The translations under genes were made by a program, and so were the position numbers. From Ignavibacteria bacterium (lineage in GTDB: Bacteria; Bacteroidota; Ignavibacteria; Kapaibacteriales; Kapaibacteriaceae), in assembly GCA_015709655.1 (NCBI GenBank), contig CP054181.1, positions 2,042,207 through 2,106,206 of the forward strand: a stretch of 64,000 bases of DNA, written 5' to 3'. Of the stretch, positions 1-9,518 are shown piece after piece. Numbering within the stretch: position 1 is the first letter of the stretch; the number at the start of each line of letters is the position of its first letter. The notes under the pieces were generated by a model, which searched no databases, was not told the DNA's origin, and was given only the letters and a program-made list of their open reading frames with translations.

Positions 1-3000
1 GTCACCCGGGAGGTCCAGTTTGGTGATCGAACCCGGCGTAAATGCCATTGAATTGGTTACATAGATCACATCGGCAGTGAGCGACAGGATGCCGGAGCCG
101 GCCCAGTTGGATGAGCTGGCGGAAACAGTAAATCTGGCCGACGGGTCGGTATTGGGGTCGGTTACAGATCCCTGACGGTTGTTGGAGAGCTTAAAGGCAA
201 AGGGTACAACGTATCCAATTCCTCGCAGCTGAACGTAAACGTCGGGGTTGAACTCGGTATTCTGGCCTTCTTCGTAGTTCACAACCTTGATTCGTGCCGA
301 AAACGACCTGTCAGGCCAGGGTGCCGTGTTTGGCTCGTTGGGGATAAACCGTACCACAACACGGTAGGTGGACTGTGCGGGAATCATGAACGGTAGGGTG
401 ACAGGCACATTCGAGGCATCCAGGATGTTAACAATCTGGAATACTCCTGCGTCGGCGTCAACAAGTTGCAGGTCACGGATTTCCAGCCTGTTTACACCAC
501 CGCCGGTGTTTGAAATGGTGAATTCCATGAGTGGCTGATCACAATTGGCAAGTTGCCGACCGTAATCAATGTCGGTAACCCGAATGTCCGGTCCTGCACA
601 GCTTGCCACATCAAAGCGTTCCGTGGTTTGAGCCGTGGTTGTTAGCACACTGTCAGTACCGTTACCGGGGATGGCATCGTGGGTAACTTCAACAACCAGG
701 TTGCTGCCACCGTTGTAACCGCTTGGGCGGGTGTACTGAACCGGGATTGAAAGGGTGTTGTTCCCGGCAATATGTGAAACGGTGTAGGGGTTGGCCGGGG
801 GCGTGGCAAACGACCATGCGGCGTCTGAGCCGGGGGCTAAGGCCACCGACACCGTCAGGTCCATATTGCCATTGTTGGTGATGACCAGGTTTCTGCTAAC
901 AGGCTGTCCTTGCGGTGTTTCCAGACACAAGAGCGAAGCCCCCTGCGTGGTGATTTCTGGAAGAATTCCTTCTCCTTCCAACAGGGCAGACACGTCAGGA
1001 ATACCGCTTTCCTGCCATACGGGCCTGATGGCCTGGCTGTACGTTTGCCGGTCTGCCGGACGGAATTCAACAAGAACCTGGATAACATCGGCTACCGATA
1101 CCTTGGGGTTTGTAACGGGGGTACCGTTCTGCATCAGACCGTTAATCTTAAACACAAAGTTGGCATCATTACTTCCGGCGGGCCAGTATTTGGAGCCATC
1201 CATAAATGTGACATCGGTAAGTGTAATTGCCTGGTTACCGGAGTTGCGTACTTCAATCAGGGCCTGGTGCAATGTGTTCACCCGACGTTTCAGCCAGTTG
1301 TAACCGGTGATGCGCGGTCCAGGCTCCTGCGTACGGCCTGTCCAGGTACTTACGCTGTCAGGTCCGTCGCCGTTGTTTTCAAATACAACGTCTATCGAAT
1401 CGGTTCCCACAGAGCCACGCTCATAGCAAATTTCTGTGACAACAACTTCCTGCTTGGGTGCTACGCGGATGGGCAATGGCGGTGTTGTGGGTGACGATAC
1501 CGTAAAGTTTTGTCCGTTATATCCCGTAAGTGCGGTTACCACAAGAGTATCCGATCCGGGGTTCTTTATGGTAATGCCGGGCTGCTTGCACACTTTTTCG
1601 TTTACGCCAACGATGCCGGCATTAAAGTTGTCAACTTCGATGCGTGGTATGGCGGCAACGCCAACCAGGGGAAGCCGGAAGGGGGCACATTCGGTGGAGA
1701 TTTCAATGGTGTCAATATCAAGGTCAGACAGCAGGTTGGTGGTTTCGCGGGTTCCCTGATAGGTGACGTCGAGGGTTACGGTTTCACCGTCCTTAAGTGT
1801 AACCGCCGGCGGAATACCATTAGCGGTAATCGAGAAATACGTTCCTGCCAGTACTCTGCTGCGCCGGAGCTCAATGTTACCACCCGTAGTGTTCCGGATG
1901 GTGAGCTGTAATGTTTTATTGGTTCCGAGTCGGAGTTTGCCAAAGTCCAGGATCGGTGGTTCAAAGCTGAGCTTTGGTGCAAAGTACTGAATGGTATCGC
2001 GGGTGAAATTGCCTGCCCAGTCAGTTACATCAAATTCGCAGTAGGCATCCTTGGATTTATCGATCACTTCCCACTTAAAGCTAAACCGCTTATACGAGTT
2101 GTCCTTGGGCAGCGGCGGGTCAGCGGTGATATATACAAGCCGGTAGTTTGTACTGTTCGAACCGAACACCGTGTCGATGCTGAAGACGCCTGTTTCCACC
2201 TGATCGGTGTCCCTTGGTGTTGCAAGTGGCGGATCCGGGATGTTGCGTAATTCGGTGGCTTCGTAGGTGAAGTCGCCGCAGAGATCTGTTGAGGTAAGAA
2301 GCGGTGGTAATGTGTCTACGGATGTTGTAGGCCTGAACCCTGAAGCTGCGGGCCAGCCATACGAGTCAACATTACCAAAGCCGTAGATATAACCGCCAAA
2401 TTTAATTTTACCGTTTGTTGTGATGTGGTGAGCTGTTGCTTCAGAGTTGAAGTCGATCTGGGTCCAGTGAAGGTTATTGCCCATGTGATTGTACAGCAGT
2501 GTCGGAGCTGCCGCGCGGGGGTGATTCCACACGGCCTTCCCGTCAATCTCAAGGCTTTTCAGGTTGTCAACATAATTAGGGTCAGCGGTGTCAGCCCAAA
2601 CAATCAGGTTTAGTTTATGAACCATGTACTTGGGATCGGTAGGCGACTGGAAGATTGTGTTAGGGATAAACTGTTCCTGTGGCACCACGTTAATCATGAA
2701 CGGGTCGTGGAAATCATCGCCGTCAAAGCTGGCAGAACAAGCGTACTGCATCACGAAGATGGGCTTGTCGGCTTCCCACACGCTGTAACCGTTTGTTAGC
2801 ACCGATGGTGCTGTAGCCTGGGCAAGGTCGGCAAAATCACCGGCACTCATCAGCTTGCCACCACCCTGTCCAAGTAATTTCTTTGTCTTCTTATCGTAGT
2901 ATTTCAGCGTCCACGTTGTATTGGGCTGTGATGAGATTACGCGGAAAACATCGCCTTTTGCCTTAGGGTTGGAGCCGTTTCTGGCATATTCCACGGTAAC

Positions 3001-3837
3001 ATATTTTTTACCCCAGGTTTCAACCGGTGGCGTCATCTCAACCATGTGATCTCGACCGTTGCCGTTTACCAGGAGATTGGGCATGGTGGTCCGATTGTGA
3101 TACGAGAGCATGCCGATAGGCTTGTTGCTTGTGATTTCGGTGCCGGTAATATCAAACAGACCACGGGTGGTTCCATCACCGGTAACGCAATACACGTCAC
3201 CCTCTTCCATGGAAACCTGCCATTCATCACCAATCTGCTTGCCCCCCATGGTTTTGGCATAACCCTTACCGGTACCGCGCAGTTTAATGTTGACGACGGT
3301 GCCGTTTTCTTTGGCGACAATTACGAAGCCTGCCGGCCACTGGTAGTATTCAGCGAAGTCATAGTACGACGTAACTATGTACTTTTTGCCGAACGCCGAC
3401 GTAGGAATGGCGAGGAACCCGTCCGACGTAACGTATTTACCGTTCAGCACGTACACCGAAATCGGCTGCGGCGCCGTAATGCGAATCCCTTTCTTTACCA
3501 CGCGTTCGATCTCGCGCACTTCCCACGACCAGTTGGTTTCGCCCCGTGTGTCGTTCAGGATCCGAACAACATACGGCTCAATATTTCGGCGGTAGGTTTT
3601 ATCACCGGCGGCATCATATACCGTTACCTCGGTTGAATAGGCGGATGCGATCTGTACGTCGAGTGACGTTACCGGTTGCTGCGGGAAGTCGTTGGCTGGT
3701 ATTGCTATCCAGAATTCTGTCCCCTGTGAGCCGCCAACAACCTGAATGTGCCCGTCGTCCTTCTTTTGTGCGGACACCTGAACGGCAATCGCCACGGAAA
3801 TGCAAAAAATAAAAATGCGTATCATTTTATGAAACAT
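1..3837 (-). CDS. secreted IgGFc-binding-like protein with HYDIN-like domains (3' end outside window)
   Basis: The frame is open for 1,279 codons from the ATG at 3837 down to base 1, so the C-terminus is missing. The start is fixed by GGAGG six bases upstream; a second ATG four codons in is too far from it. Residues 1-23 form a signal peptide (hydrophobic core, VSA-Q end). The mature protein opens with GTEFWIAIP at residues 39-47, a hallmark of the IgGFc-binding N-terminal domain found in many bacterial surface proteins; this domain appears to run to about residue 550. From about residue 630 there are several repeats of the type PILDFGKLRLG...TIRNT, resembling HYDIN/ASPM 'choice-of-anchor D' beta domains. 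A T9SS sorting domain is likely beyond the window edge but is not seen. Binding to IgG is a family name, not a predicted function; adhesion or surface display is the safer inference. Confidence 0.85.
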   Translation of the reverse strand, partial: MFHKMIRIFIFCISVAIAVQVSAQKKDDGHIQVVGGSQGTEFWIAIPANDFPQQPVTSLDVQIASAYSTEVTVYDAAGDKTYRRNIEPYVVRILNDTRGETNWSWEVREIERVVKKGIRITAPQPISVYVLNGKYVTSDGFLAIPTSAFGKKYIVTSYYDFAEYYQWPAGFVIVAKENGTVVNIKLRGTGKGYAKTMGGKQIGDEWQVSMEEGDVYCVTGDGTTRGLFDITGTEITSNKPIGMLSYHNRTTMPNLLVNGNGRDHMVEMTPPVETWGKKYVTVEYARNGSNPKAKGDVFRVISSQPNTTWTLKYYDKKTKKLLGQGGGKLMSAGDFADLAQATAPSVLTNGYSVWEADKPIFVMQYACSASFDGDDFHDPFMINVVPQEQFIPNTIFQSPTDPKYMVHKLNLIVWADTADPNYVDNLKSLEIDGKAVWNHPRAAAPTLLYNHMGNNLHWTQIDFNSEATAHHITTNGKIKFGGYIYGFGNVDSYGWPAASGFRPTTSVDTLPPLLTSTDLCGDFTYEATELRNIPDPPLATPRDTDQVETGVFSIDTVFGSNSTNYRLVYITADPPLPKDNSYKRFSFKWEVIDKSKDAYCEFDVTDWAGNFTRDTIQYFAPKLSFEPPILDFGKLRLGTNKTLQLTIRNTTGGNIELRRSRVLAGTYFSITANGIPPAVTLKDGETVTLDVTYQGTRETTNLLSDLDIDTIEISTECAPFRLPLVGVAAIPRIEVDNFNAGIVGVNEKVCKQPGITIKNPGSDTLVVTALTGYNGQNFTVSSPTTPPLPIRVAPKQEVVVTEICYERGSVGTDSIDVVFENNGDGPDSVSTWTGRTQEPGPRITGYNWLKRRVNTLHQALIEVRNSGNQAITLTDVTFMDGSKYWPAGSNDANFVFKINGLMQNGTPVTNPKVSVADVIQVLVEFRPADRQTYSQAIRPVWQESGIPDVSALLEGEGILPEITTQGASLLCLETPQGQPVSRNLVITNNGNMDLTVSVALAPGSDAAWSFATPPANPYTVSHIAGNNTLSIPVQYTRPSGYNGGSNLVVEVTHDAIPGNGTDSVLTTTAQTTERFDVASCAGPDIRVTDIDYGRQLANCDQPLMEFTISNTGGGVNRLEIRDLQLVDADAGVFQIVNILDASNVPVTLPFMIPAQSTYRVVVRFIPNEPNTAPWPDRSFSARIKVVNYEEGQNTEFNPDVYVQLRGIGYVVPFAFKLSNNRQGSVTDPNTDPSARFTVSASSSNWAGSGILSLTADVIYVTNSMAFTPGSITKLDLPGD

Positions 3838-3886
3838 AGAAATCCTCCGGTTTCAGATTGTAGTTACGGATGCTACACCATGCTGC

Positions 3887-3894
3887 CAAAAGTA
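3887..3894 (-). promoter_or_regulatory. candidate Bacteroidota-type -7 box for the IgGFc-like gene
   Basis: On the minus strand the octamer TACTTTTG (TAnnTTTG pattern) lies about 50 bases upstream of the ATG at 3837. The same octamer precedes rplM at 14109. No clear TTG -33 element lies 20 bases further upstream, so this is a half-match. The 250-base gap 3838-4087 separates two divergent genes and must hold both promoters. Confidence 0.35.
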
Positions 3895-4018
3895 TAATTC
3901 ACCGACGCTGAATAAGTTACATTCAACACCGGGTATACGGGCTAGGAATACCACACCATTGTGCATTATAACAAAAAGTTTCCATTCGGGTTACGATATT
4001 TCAATGGGTGCGGCAAAC

Positions 4019-4049
4019 TTTATTAGGTGGCCGGTACTTCGTACCTTTG
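4019..4049 (+). promoter_or_regulatory. candidate Bacteroidota-type promoter for the transketolase operon
   Basis: TACCTTTG at 4042-4049 fits the TAnnTTTG -7 consensus. Exactly 20 bases upstream is TTT (4019-4021) in place of the expected TTG. The ATG at 4088 follows 38 bases later, a plausible leader length. The geometry equals that of the better match in front of rplM. Confidence 0.4.
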
Positions 4050-4087
4050 TGCTTGGCTTTCACATTACGTTTATTCTAGTGAGTGAC

Positions 4088-4978
4088 ATGGAAACAAATA
4101 CCGCATCAAACCTGGATTTTTCTACCATTACTTTTCCAAACAAACGCCGTCAGGCAGAAGATTTTGTGCCAATTGCCAAGGAAATCCGCCGCGACATCAT
4201 TAAAATGCTGGTGCGCGCAGGGTCCGGGCACAGCGGAGGGCCCATGGGGTCGGCCGACATCTTTGCGGTACTCTACTTTGGCGGTGTGATGAACTATAAT
4301 CCCGCAGATATGAATCAGCCGGACCGCGACAGGTTTGTTCTCTCGGCAGGACACATGGCGCCGGTCCTGTATGCGTCGCTGGCAAATGCCGGGTGCTTCC
4401 CCAAGGACGAGCTGGGTACACTGCGCAAATTCGGGTCGCGCCTGCAAGGGCATCCCGGACGTGATATGCATCTGCCGGGTATCGAAACATCAAGCGGTTC
4501 GCTTGGACAGGGAATCTCCATTGCCGTGGGTATGGCAATGGCCGATAAGCTGGTGGATCGAAACAGCCGGAAAGTGTTTGCATTAACGGGTGACGGTGAG
4601 CTGCAGGAAGGCAGTGTGTGGGAGGCTGCAATGGCGGCGTCGAACTACAATCTGGACAATTTCTGCTGGATTATTGATAATAACGACTGTCAGATCGACG
4701 GACGGTTGCCCGATGTGATGAATGTGTATCCCATCGACGACAAGTGTAAGGCCTTCGGCTTCGAGACGATTGTTGTGGACGGACACAACCATGCCGATTT
4801 GGTAAGGGGCTTTGATTTCTTCCTGGATAACCACAAAAAGGAAACCGGCAAGCCTACCTGCATCATCGCACGGTCATTCATGGGCCATGGCGTGAGCTTT
4901 ATGAACGACAAGTTTGAGTGGCATGGTAAGCCCCCTTCAAAAGAACAGGCTGAACAAGCTCTTGCCGAACTGGCATAA
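4088..4978 (+). CDS. transketolase, N-terminal (thiamine-pyrophosphate-binding) subunit
   Basis: This 296-residue protein is the first half of a split transketolase of the non-oxidative pentose phosphate pathway, moving two-carbon units between sugar phosphates in the cytosol. It carries the substrate and cofactor motifs GSGHSGGPMG near residue 45, SLGQG, and the thiamine-pyrophosphate motif GDGELQEG followed by a DNF/NN segment. The length suits the N-terminal half only. The ATG at 4088 is chosen because the in-frame extension to 3959 reads as unrelated sequence across the candidate promoter; a GTG at 4079 is possible. The C-terminal half follows after 61 bases on the same strand, so the two are very probably co-transcribed and form one enzyme. 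1-deoxyxylulose-5-phosphate synthase is excluded by the half-gene layout and the motif context. Confidence 0.93.
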   Translation: METNTASNLDFSTITFPNKRRQAEDFVPIAKEIRRDIIKMLVRAGSGHSGGPMGSADIFAVLYFGGVMNYNPADMNQPDRDRFVLSAGHMAPVLYASLANAGCFPKDELGTLRKFGSRLQGHPGRDMHLPGIETSSGSLGQGISIAVGMAMADKLVDRNSRKVFALTGDGELQEGSVWEAAMAASNYNLDNFCWIIDNNDCQIDGRLPDVMNVYPIDDKCKAFGFETIVVDGHNHADLVRGFDFFLDNHKKETGKPTCIIARSFMGHGVSFMNDKFEWHGKPPSKEQAEQALAELA

Positions 4979-5039
4979 TGACGGTTTACACGATTGATTT
5001 TCTCCTCACCGGATTTTATTCCCTACTTCATTCTTGATC

Positions 5040-6035
5040 ATGGAACTTCTTGGACAAAAACCTACTCGCTTTGGCTTTGGTGACGGACTTGTTGACCTGG
5101 GCGAAAAGTATGAAAACGTTGTTGTACTTGGTGGCGATATCACCGGTTCGGTGATGACGTCGCTGTTTAAAGATCGCTGGCCTGACCGCTTTTTTTCGGT
5201 TGGAATTGCTGAACAAAATGCAACGACCATTGCGGCGGGTCTTGCCCTTACCGGCAAAATTCCGTTCTTTGCCTCATACGGTGCTTTCTGCGCCTTCCGG
5301 AATGCTGACCAGTTGCGGATTTCAGTATGCTATAACGAAGCCAATGTTAAAATTGGCGGCGGACATGCCGGTATCAGCGTTGGTCCTGACGGTGCTACCC
5401 ACCAGGTTCTGGAAGAAGTATCGTTCCTGCGTACGCTGCCACACATGACGCTGCTGGTTCCGTGTGACTACGAGCAGGCCCGCAAGGCAACGGTGGCTAT
5501 GGGCGAGATGGTTGGTCCGGCATACATCCGCTTTGGCAGGTCGCCGGTGCCGATGTTTACCACCGAGAACACTCCGTTTGAAATTGGTAAGGCATACGTG
5601 TACCGCGATGGCACCGATGTTGCACTGGTTGCCAATGGCGCGATGGTATGGGAAGCCCTCACCGCCGCCGATTACCTGGCAAAACAAGGTATTCAGGCAC
5701 GGGTCATTAATGCACCGTCAGTTAAACCGTTTGATTTTGAAACCATCACTGCGGCAGCCCGCGAATGCGGCTGTATTGTCACGGCCGAAGAGCATCAGCT
5801 CCATGGAGGTTTGGGCGGTGCTGTTGCCGAATGTACGGCAAAGAACTTCCCGGTGCCAATTGAATTTGTTGGCGTAAAAGATACGTTTGGCGGCTCCGGC
5901 GAGCCCGAAGAGCTGATGGAGAAGTTTGGTCTTACCTGGCGCGAAATCGTGGCTTCGGCCAAGATAGCCATGCAGCGTCGCGACAAGGGCAGCACCGGCG
6001 TTCGGGCCATTAAAGATGTCCCGGTTTTCGAATAA
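5040..6035 (+). CDS. transketolase, C-terminal (pyrimidine-binding) subunit
   Basis: A 331-residue partner of the preceding gene. It contains the pyrimidine-binding domain (RFFSVGIAEQNATTIAAGLA region, with the catalytic Glu in GIAEQN) and the C-terminal transketolase domain (VTAEEHQLHGGLGGAV region). Split transketolases occur in many archaea and in several bacterial phyla. The first ATG at 5040 gives MELLGQK; a TTG two codons upstream (5034) is the alternative and cannot be excluded. The 3' end overlaps the start of the CCA-adding enzyme by 20 bases in another frame, which suggests translational coupling in one operon. Confidence 0.93.
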   Translation: MELLGQKPTRFGFGDGLVDLGEKYENVVVLGGDITGSVMTSLFKDRWPDRFFSVGIAEQNATTIAAGLALTGKIPFFASYGAFCAFRNADQLRISVCYNEANVKIGGGHAGISVGPDGATHQVLEEVSFLRTLPHMTLLVPCDYEQARKATVAMGEMVGPAYIRFGRSPVPMFTTENTPFEIGKAYVYRDGTDVALVANGAMVWEALTAADYLAKQGIQARVINAPSVKPFDFETITAAARECGCIVTAEEHQLHGGLGGAVAECTAKNFPVPIEFVGVKDTFGGSGEPEELMEKFGLTWREIVASAKIAMQRRDKGSTGVRAIKDVPVFE

Positions 6036-7464
6036 CATCGCAATCACAGATCCGGTTTTGTTGCGTATCGCGGCAATTGCTCACGATGCAGGTGTGCAAT
6101 GCTACGTGGTAGGGGGCTTTGTACGCGATGCCCTGCTCCAGAAAGATCGTAGCGATATTGATATTACGGTTATTGGTGATCCAGTTCGGTTCGCTCGGAT
6201 GGTGGCCGATGCTTTTAAGTCGCAGACGGTGGAGTACGAGCGGTTTCGGACAGCGATGGTTCCGGCCTTTGGTAAGCAAATTGAATTTGTTGGAACCCGG
6301 CAGGAGGTGTACCGTGAGGGGTCGCGTAAGCCGATTGTTAAAGAGGGGACACTTGAAGACGACCTGCGCCGGCGTGACTTTACGGTGAACGCTATGGCAG
6401 CCTCGCTCTCGGCCGATTCCCTTGGCGATGTTGTTGATTTGTTTCATGGAGCCGAAGATCTCGCCAGGGGGCTACTGGTAACGCCGCTTGATCCGGAAGT
6501 TACCATGTCCGATGATCCGCTCCGGATGATGCGGGCTGCACGCTTTGCTTCTCAGTTGCAGTTCAATGTTGACGACGATGTTCTCAGAGCTATCCGTATG
6601 ATGGCGTCCAGAATTACCATCGTCTCTCAGGAGCGGATAACAGATGAGTTATTAAAGATATTGCAAACCGAACGTCCGTCAGTAGGACTTAAAATTCTCT
6701 TCGACACAGGTCTTCTGCAGCACGTCTTCCCTGAAGTCCACAACCTTGCTGGTGTTGACTTAGTGATGAAGGGGGCTCAGGAATACGCCCATAAGGATGT
6801 GTTCCTGCACACTCTTAAAGTTGTTGATAATGTAAGCCGTATGTCGGACAACCTGTGGCTGCGGTTTGCAACACTGATGCATGATATTGCCAAGCCCCGT
6901 ACCAAGAAATTTGTAGATGGGCATGGCTTTACATTTCACGGGCATGAAGACCTTGGAGCCCGGTGGCAGGATAAAATTTTCCGGCGGATGAAACTGCCGC
7001 TTGACCAGCTTGATTACGTAAAGAAATTAGTTATGCTGCACCAGCGTCCAATGCAACTGGTTGACGAAGGTGTAACCGATAGTGCAATCCGCAGGCTTGC
7101 CGTAAACGCCGGCGACGCTATTGATGACTTGTTTATGCTCTGCAGGGCCGACGTCACCACCAGAAACCCACGCCGGGCACAGCAATACCTGAAGAACTAC
7201 GACATTGTCCAGGCAAAAGTTCACGATGTTGTAGAGCGCGACAACCTGCGCGCCTTCCAAAGCCCCGTTCGTGGAGAGGAAATCATGGAAATCACCGGAC
7301 TGGATCCGTCGCGCACAGTAGGCTACATCAAGTGGATGATCGAAGAAGCAATTTTAGATGGCATCATCCCCAACGATCACGATGCAGCAAGAAAGTACAT
7401 GCTCGCAAATCTCGACACATGGATGGCACAGGCCCCCACCGCACGGTTTTCACGCAGGGGGTAG
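6016..7464 (+). CDS. cca: CCA-adding tRNA nucleotidyltransferase with HD domain
   Basis: This 482-residue enzyme adds or repairs the 3' CCA end of tRNAs using CTP and ATP. The nucleotidyltransferase head shows GGFVRD at residues 33-38 and the metal-binding pair Asp47/Asp49 in SDIDITV. Next come the RRDFTVNAMA and DDPLRMMRAARFA motifs of class II enzymes. An HD phosphohydrolase motif (LMHDIAKP, His289-Asp290) follows, as in many bacterial CCA enzymes. It starts inside the preceding transketolase gene. The C-terminus (TARFSRRG) runs up to the first short repeat island, and the stop TAG at 7462 lies a few bases before a GTAGGGGC-type repeat. A poly(A) polymerase is the main alternative; the HD domain and motif order favour the CCA enzyme. 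Confidence 0.93.
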   Translation: MSRFSNNIAITDPVLLRIAAIAHDAGVQCYVVGGFVRDALLQKDRSDIDITVIGDPVRFARMVADAFKSQTVEYERFRTAMVPAFGKQIEFVGTRQEVYREGSRKPIVKEGTLEDDLRRRDFTVNAMAASLSADSLGDVVDLFHGAEDLARGLLVTPLDPEVTMSDDPLRMMRAARFASQLQFNVDDDVLRAIRMMASRITIVSQERITDELLKILQTERPSVGLKILFDTGLLQHVFPEVHNLAGVDLVMKGAQEYAHKDVFLHTLKVVDNVSRMSDNLWLRFATLMHDIAKPRTKKFVDGHGFTFHGHEDLGARWQDKIFRRMKLPLDQLDYVKKLVMLHQRPMQLVDEGVTDSAIRRLAVNAGDAIDDLFMLCRADVTTRNPRRAQQYLKNYDIVQAKVHDVVERDNLRAFQSPVRGEEIMEITGLDPSRTVGYIKWMIEEAILDGIIPNDHDAARKYMLANLDTWMAQAPTARFSRRG

Positions 7465-7483
7465 CGGTCGCCCACACGAAACC

Positions 7484-7560
7484 CCGTAGGGGCGGATGGC
7501 ATCCGCCCTCCACAAAACAACAAAACGATAATCCGGTGGGGCAACCCCGCGTGGTCGCCC
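7484..7560. repeat. short palindromic repeats, island 1 (gap 7465-7941)
   Basis: Two members of the window-wide GTAGGGGC family. One at 7484 is a variant whose centre reads GGCGGATGGCATCCGCC, a perfect inverted repeat. The other (about 7535-7560) has the usual GGGCAACCCCGCGTGGTCGCCC palindrome. An 18-base window around 7653-7675 can also pair (GCCGCT with AGCGGC). The rest of the 477-base gap holds no supportable gene. Confidence 0.75.
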
Positions 7561-7941
7561 AAACAAACCACCACCACATCCGGCACCGGGCGCCCGCCGT
7601 GCGCCCCTACGGTCCTCTTATCCAAAATCCTGTAAACCTGCCCCCCAAAGCCGCTGGGGTATGGAGCGGCCATGCGCCTTAACATTATGGTAAGTTGGTC
7701 TTAAAATCCCAATAAACTTGTTTTAGAAAAAGAACGTGAAGACAGGGCTCGAATAGATTCACGTCACATTTTCATGCCATTCACCACTCTATATCCAAAA
7801 GGTATCGAGGACTTTGAGTGATACAGCCAAGATTGCTTGATTTTCGTAGTATTGCGTGGTATAAAGAGTATTGCTAACAAAGTGCAATTGGTTTTTTGCA
7901 GAAAATCCAGCAAAGAAAACAATTTTAATGGGGATACAAGT

Positions 7942-8169
7942 ATGAACAACGACACGAACGAAAAGATGATCGAAAATAATAACGGAAGTGGTCAGATTCC
8001 TCTTGTTGAGAAGATTCTCAATGAACCCCATTTTATTGACAGCCAGAGGCGAATCGACGAGATCTTACGCCTTCAATCGCTGTTTGAACTTGATGAGCAG
8101 CAGGCTGTACTTGTAGGGGCATCCGCTACCGTCGGTGTCCCCGTTACCTACAAATATGCAAAGCAATGA
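7942..8169 (+). CDS. small protein of unknown function, partner of the Clp-fold protease
   Basis: A 75-residue acidic protein (MNNDTNEKMIENNNG...), not recognised. It has a charged, Asn-rich N-terminus, a helical middle (SQRRIDEILRLQSLFELDEQQ) and a short hydrophobic tail (AVLVGASATVGVPVTYKYAKQ) that could touch a membrane or a partner. The ATG at 7942 is preferred: GGGG lies about 8 bases upstream, and the in-frame extension to 7837 looks non-coding. Its stop TGA overlaps the ATG of the next gene (ATGA, 8166-8169), so the two were almost certainly translated together. Base composition is more AT-rich than the neighbours. The pair sits alone between two repeat islands. Confidence 0.6.
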   Translation: MNNDTNEKMIENNNGSGQIPLVEKILNEPHFIDSQRRIDEILRLQSLFELDEQQAVLVGASATVGVPVTYKYAKQ

Positions 8170-9065
8170 GCTTAAGCAACGGTTGGACAGAGATTTTTAC
8201 CGATATATCTCGGTCACCATTTGATGTCGCCAGGCAGCGCTATTTACAGTTACTGTAACAAAAAACGGGCAGACATACAATTACATTCTATTCTGGTGCA
8301 TTTACCAAAAGTCCGTTACCATTTACAGCCTCTATTAACGATGGTGACATAGAAGGTTTAATGAACGCATGCCACGGTTTGGCCACCAAGAAAGAAACGG
8401 GTCTTGATCTAATCCTCCATACACCGGGTGGTAGCATTGGCGCAACTGAGGCTATTGTTCATTATCTACGCCAGATGTTTGGTTGCAATATCAGAGTGAT
8501 TGTACCACAAATCGCCATGTCGGCTGGAACGATGATCGCCCTGGCATCAAAAGAAATTATCCTCGGAAAACAGTCCAGTCTGGGTCCTATAGACCCACAG
8601 TTTAATGGTATACCTGCTAACTTGATAATCAAGGAGTTTACACAGGCGCAGCAGGAACTGAGCCAGGATCCCAGTCGTACGCCATACTGGCAAATACGCC
8701 TTGCTAAGTATCCAGCAACCTGGTTTTATCAAGCAGAACTTGCAGTCCGGCGAGCAAAAGAAAACGTTCGCCAGTGGTTGCTTTCGAATATGTTTGAGGG
8801 AAGAGGTCCGGATGCTGACACTATGGTCAACCATATCGTTACTCAGCTTTCTGACTCCGATGCAAACATGGCTCATGATCGGCATATCCATATAGCTGAG
8901 TTACTCGAGTTAGGTATTTGTGTGACCCTCATGGAAGATGATCAGGAATTGCAAGATTTGATACTTGCAGTTCATCATAGCACGTGCCTGACGTTATCAA
9001 ATACCAACGTATATCGGATTATTGAGAACCATGAAGGACGAGTGAATGTTCTTAGCCACGGCTGA
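8166..9065 (+). pseudogene. SDH-family Clp-fold serine protease, interrupted by an in-frame TAA
   Basis: Read from the ATG at 8166, the frame gives a family-like N-terminus (GWTEIFTDI...ARQRYLQLL), then TAA at 8256-8258. It continues in the same frame with KTGRHTITFYSGAF and HTPGGSIGATEAIVHYL to 9065. The last part matches the SDH-type Clp-fold serine peptidases (SppA/ClpP-like fold, often membrane-associated). The likely nucleophile is the Ser of PQIAMSAGTM (residue 119 counting from 8166). Because family features lie on both sides of the stop with no frame change, the stop interrupts one gene. A short product could restart at ATG 8361, which retains the catalytic motifs. Sequencing error, a real null allele or readthrough are all possible. 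Confidence 0.75.
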
Positions 9066-9267
9066 CGATCTGAACTGTCTGTCAGTTATTTTATAGGCTG
9101 CGCAACGCAACCGGACGGCCGAGCTGTGAAGGTAGGTGGTGATGCATGAAGGTGGAAGAGGTGGGACCCAAAGGGCCGTAGTCCGTCCGTTTGGAATGTT
9201 GGCGTGTTTTTGATATGCAGATGGGTTGTGTTCAATGGTTTGTGTTAAACCGCAATGTTACCATTAA

Positions 9268-9358
9268 ACCGTAGGGGCAACCCCACGTGGTTGCCCAGCG
9301 TGTACGGTACACACCGTGAATCACACGAAACCGTAGGGGCGACCCCACGTGGTTGCCC
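9268..9358. repeat. short palindromic repeats, island 2 (gap 9066-9518)
   Basis: Two direct copies (9270 and 9332) of the GTAGGGGC family, each reading CCGTAGGGGC(A/G)ACCCCACGTGG followed by TTGCCC, about 62 bases apart. The rest of the 453-base gap shows no gene. A weak 5-bp hairpin at 9073-9087 followed by ATTTTAT lies just after the protease pseudogene. Confidence 0.8.
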
Positions 9359-9466
9359 TCACGAAACACAATCAAAAACCAGGTTAAAAACCATTGAACT
9401 GTCTAGTGCTGGCGTGCGGCCGTGCGCCAGCACGTCTTCCTCGTCAATAATAATGAATCTGGCTCC

Positions 9467-9500
9467 CCCTCCCTAAACGCGCCTGCGCGTTTGGGGAGGG
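9467..9500. repeat. GC-rich hairpin repeat (CCCTCCC-AAACGCG family), copy 1
   Basis: Bases 9467-9481 pair with 9486-9500: a 15-bp stem with one T-G wobble and a CCTG loop. The same stem occurs at 31382 and 35215. This copy ends 18 bases beyond the stop of the minus-strand lipoprotein gene and could end its transcript, but there is no T tract on either side. It is better called a dispersed structured repeat than an intrinsic terminator. Confidence 0.7.
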
Positions 9501-9518
9501 CGGGGGTGGGGCCGGGGC

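Noticed and set aside
9073..9096. Intrinsic terminator after the protease pseudogene
   Set aside because: The stem is only 5 bp and the T tract is broken; too weak to list.
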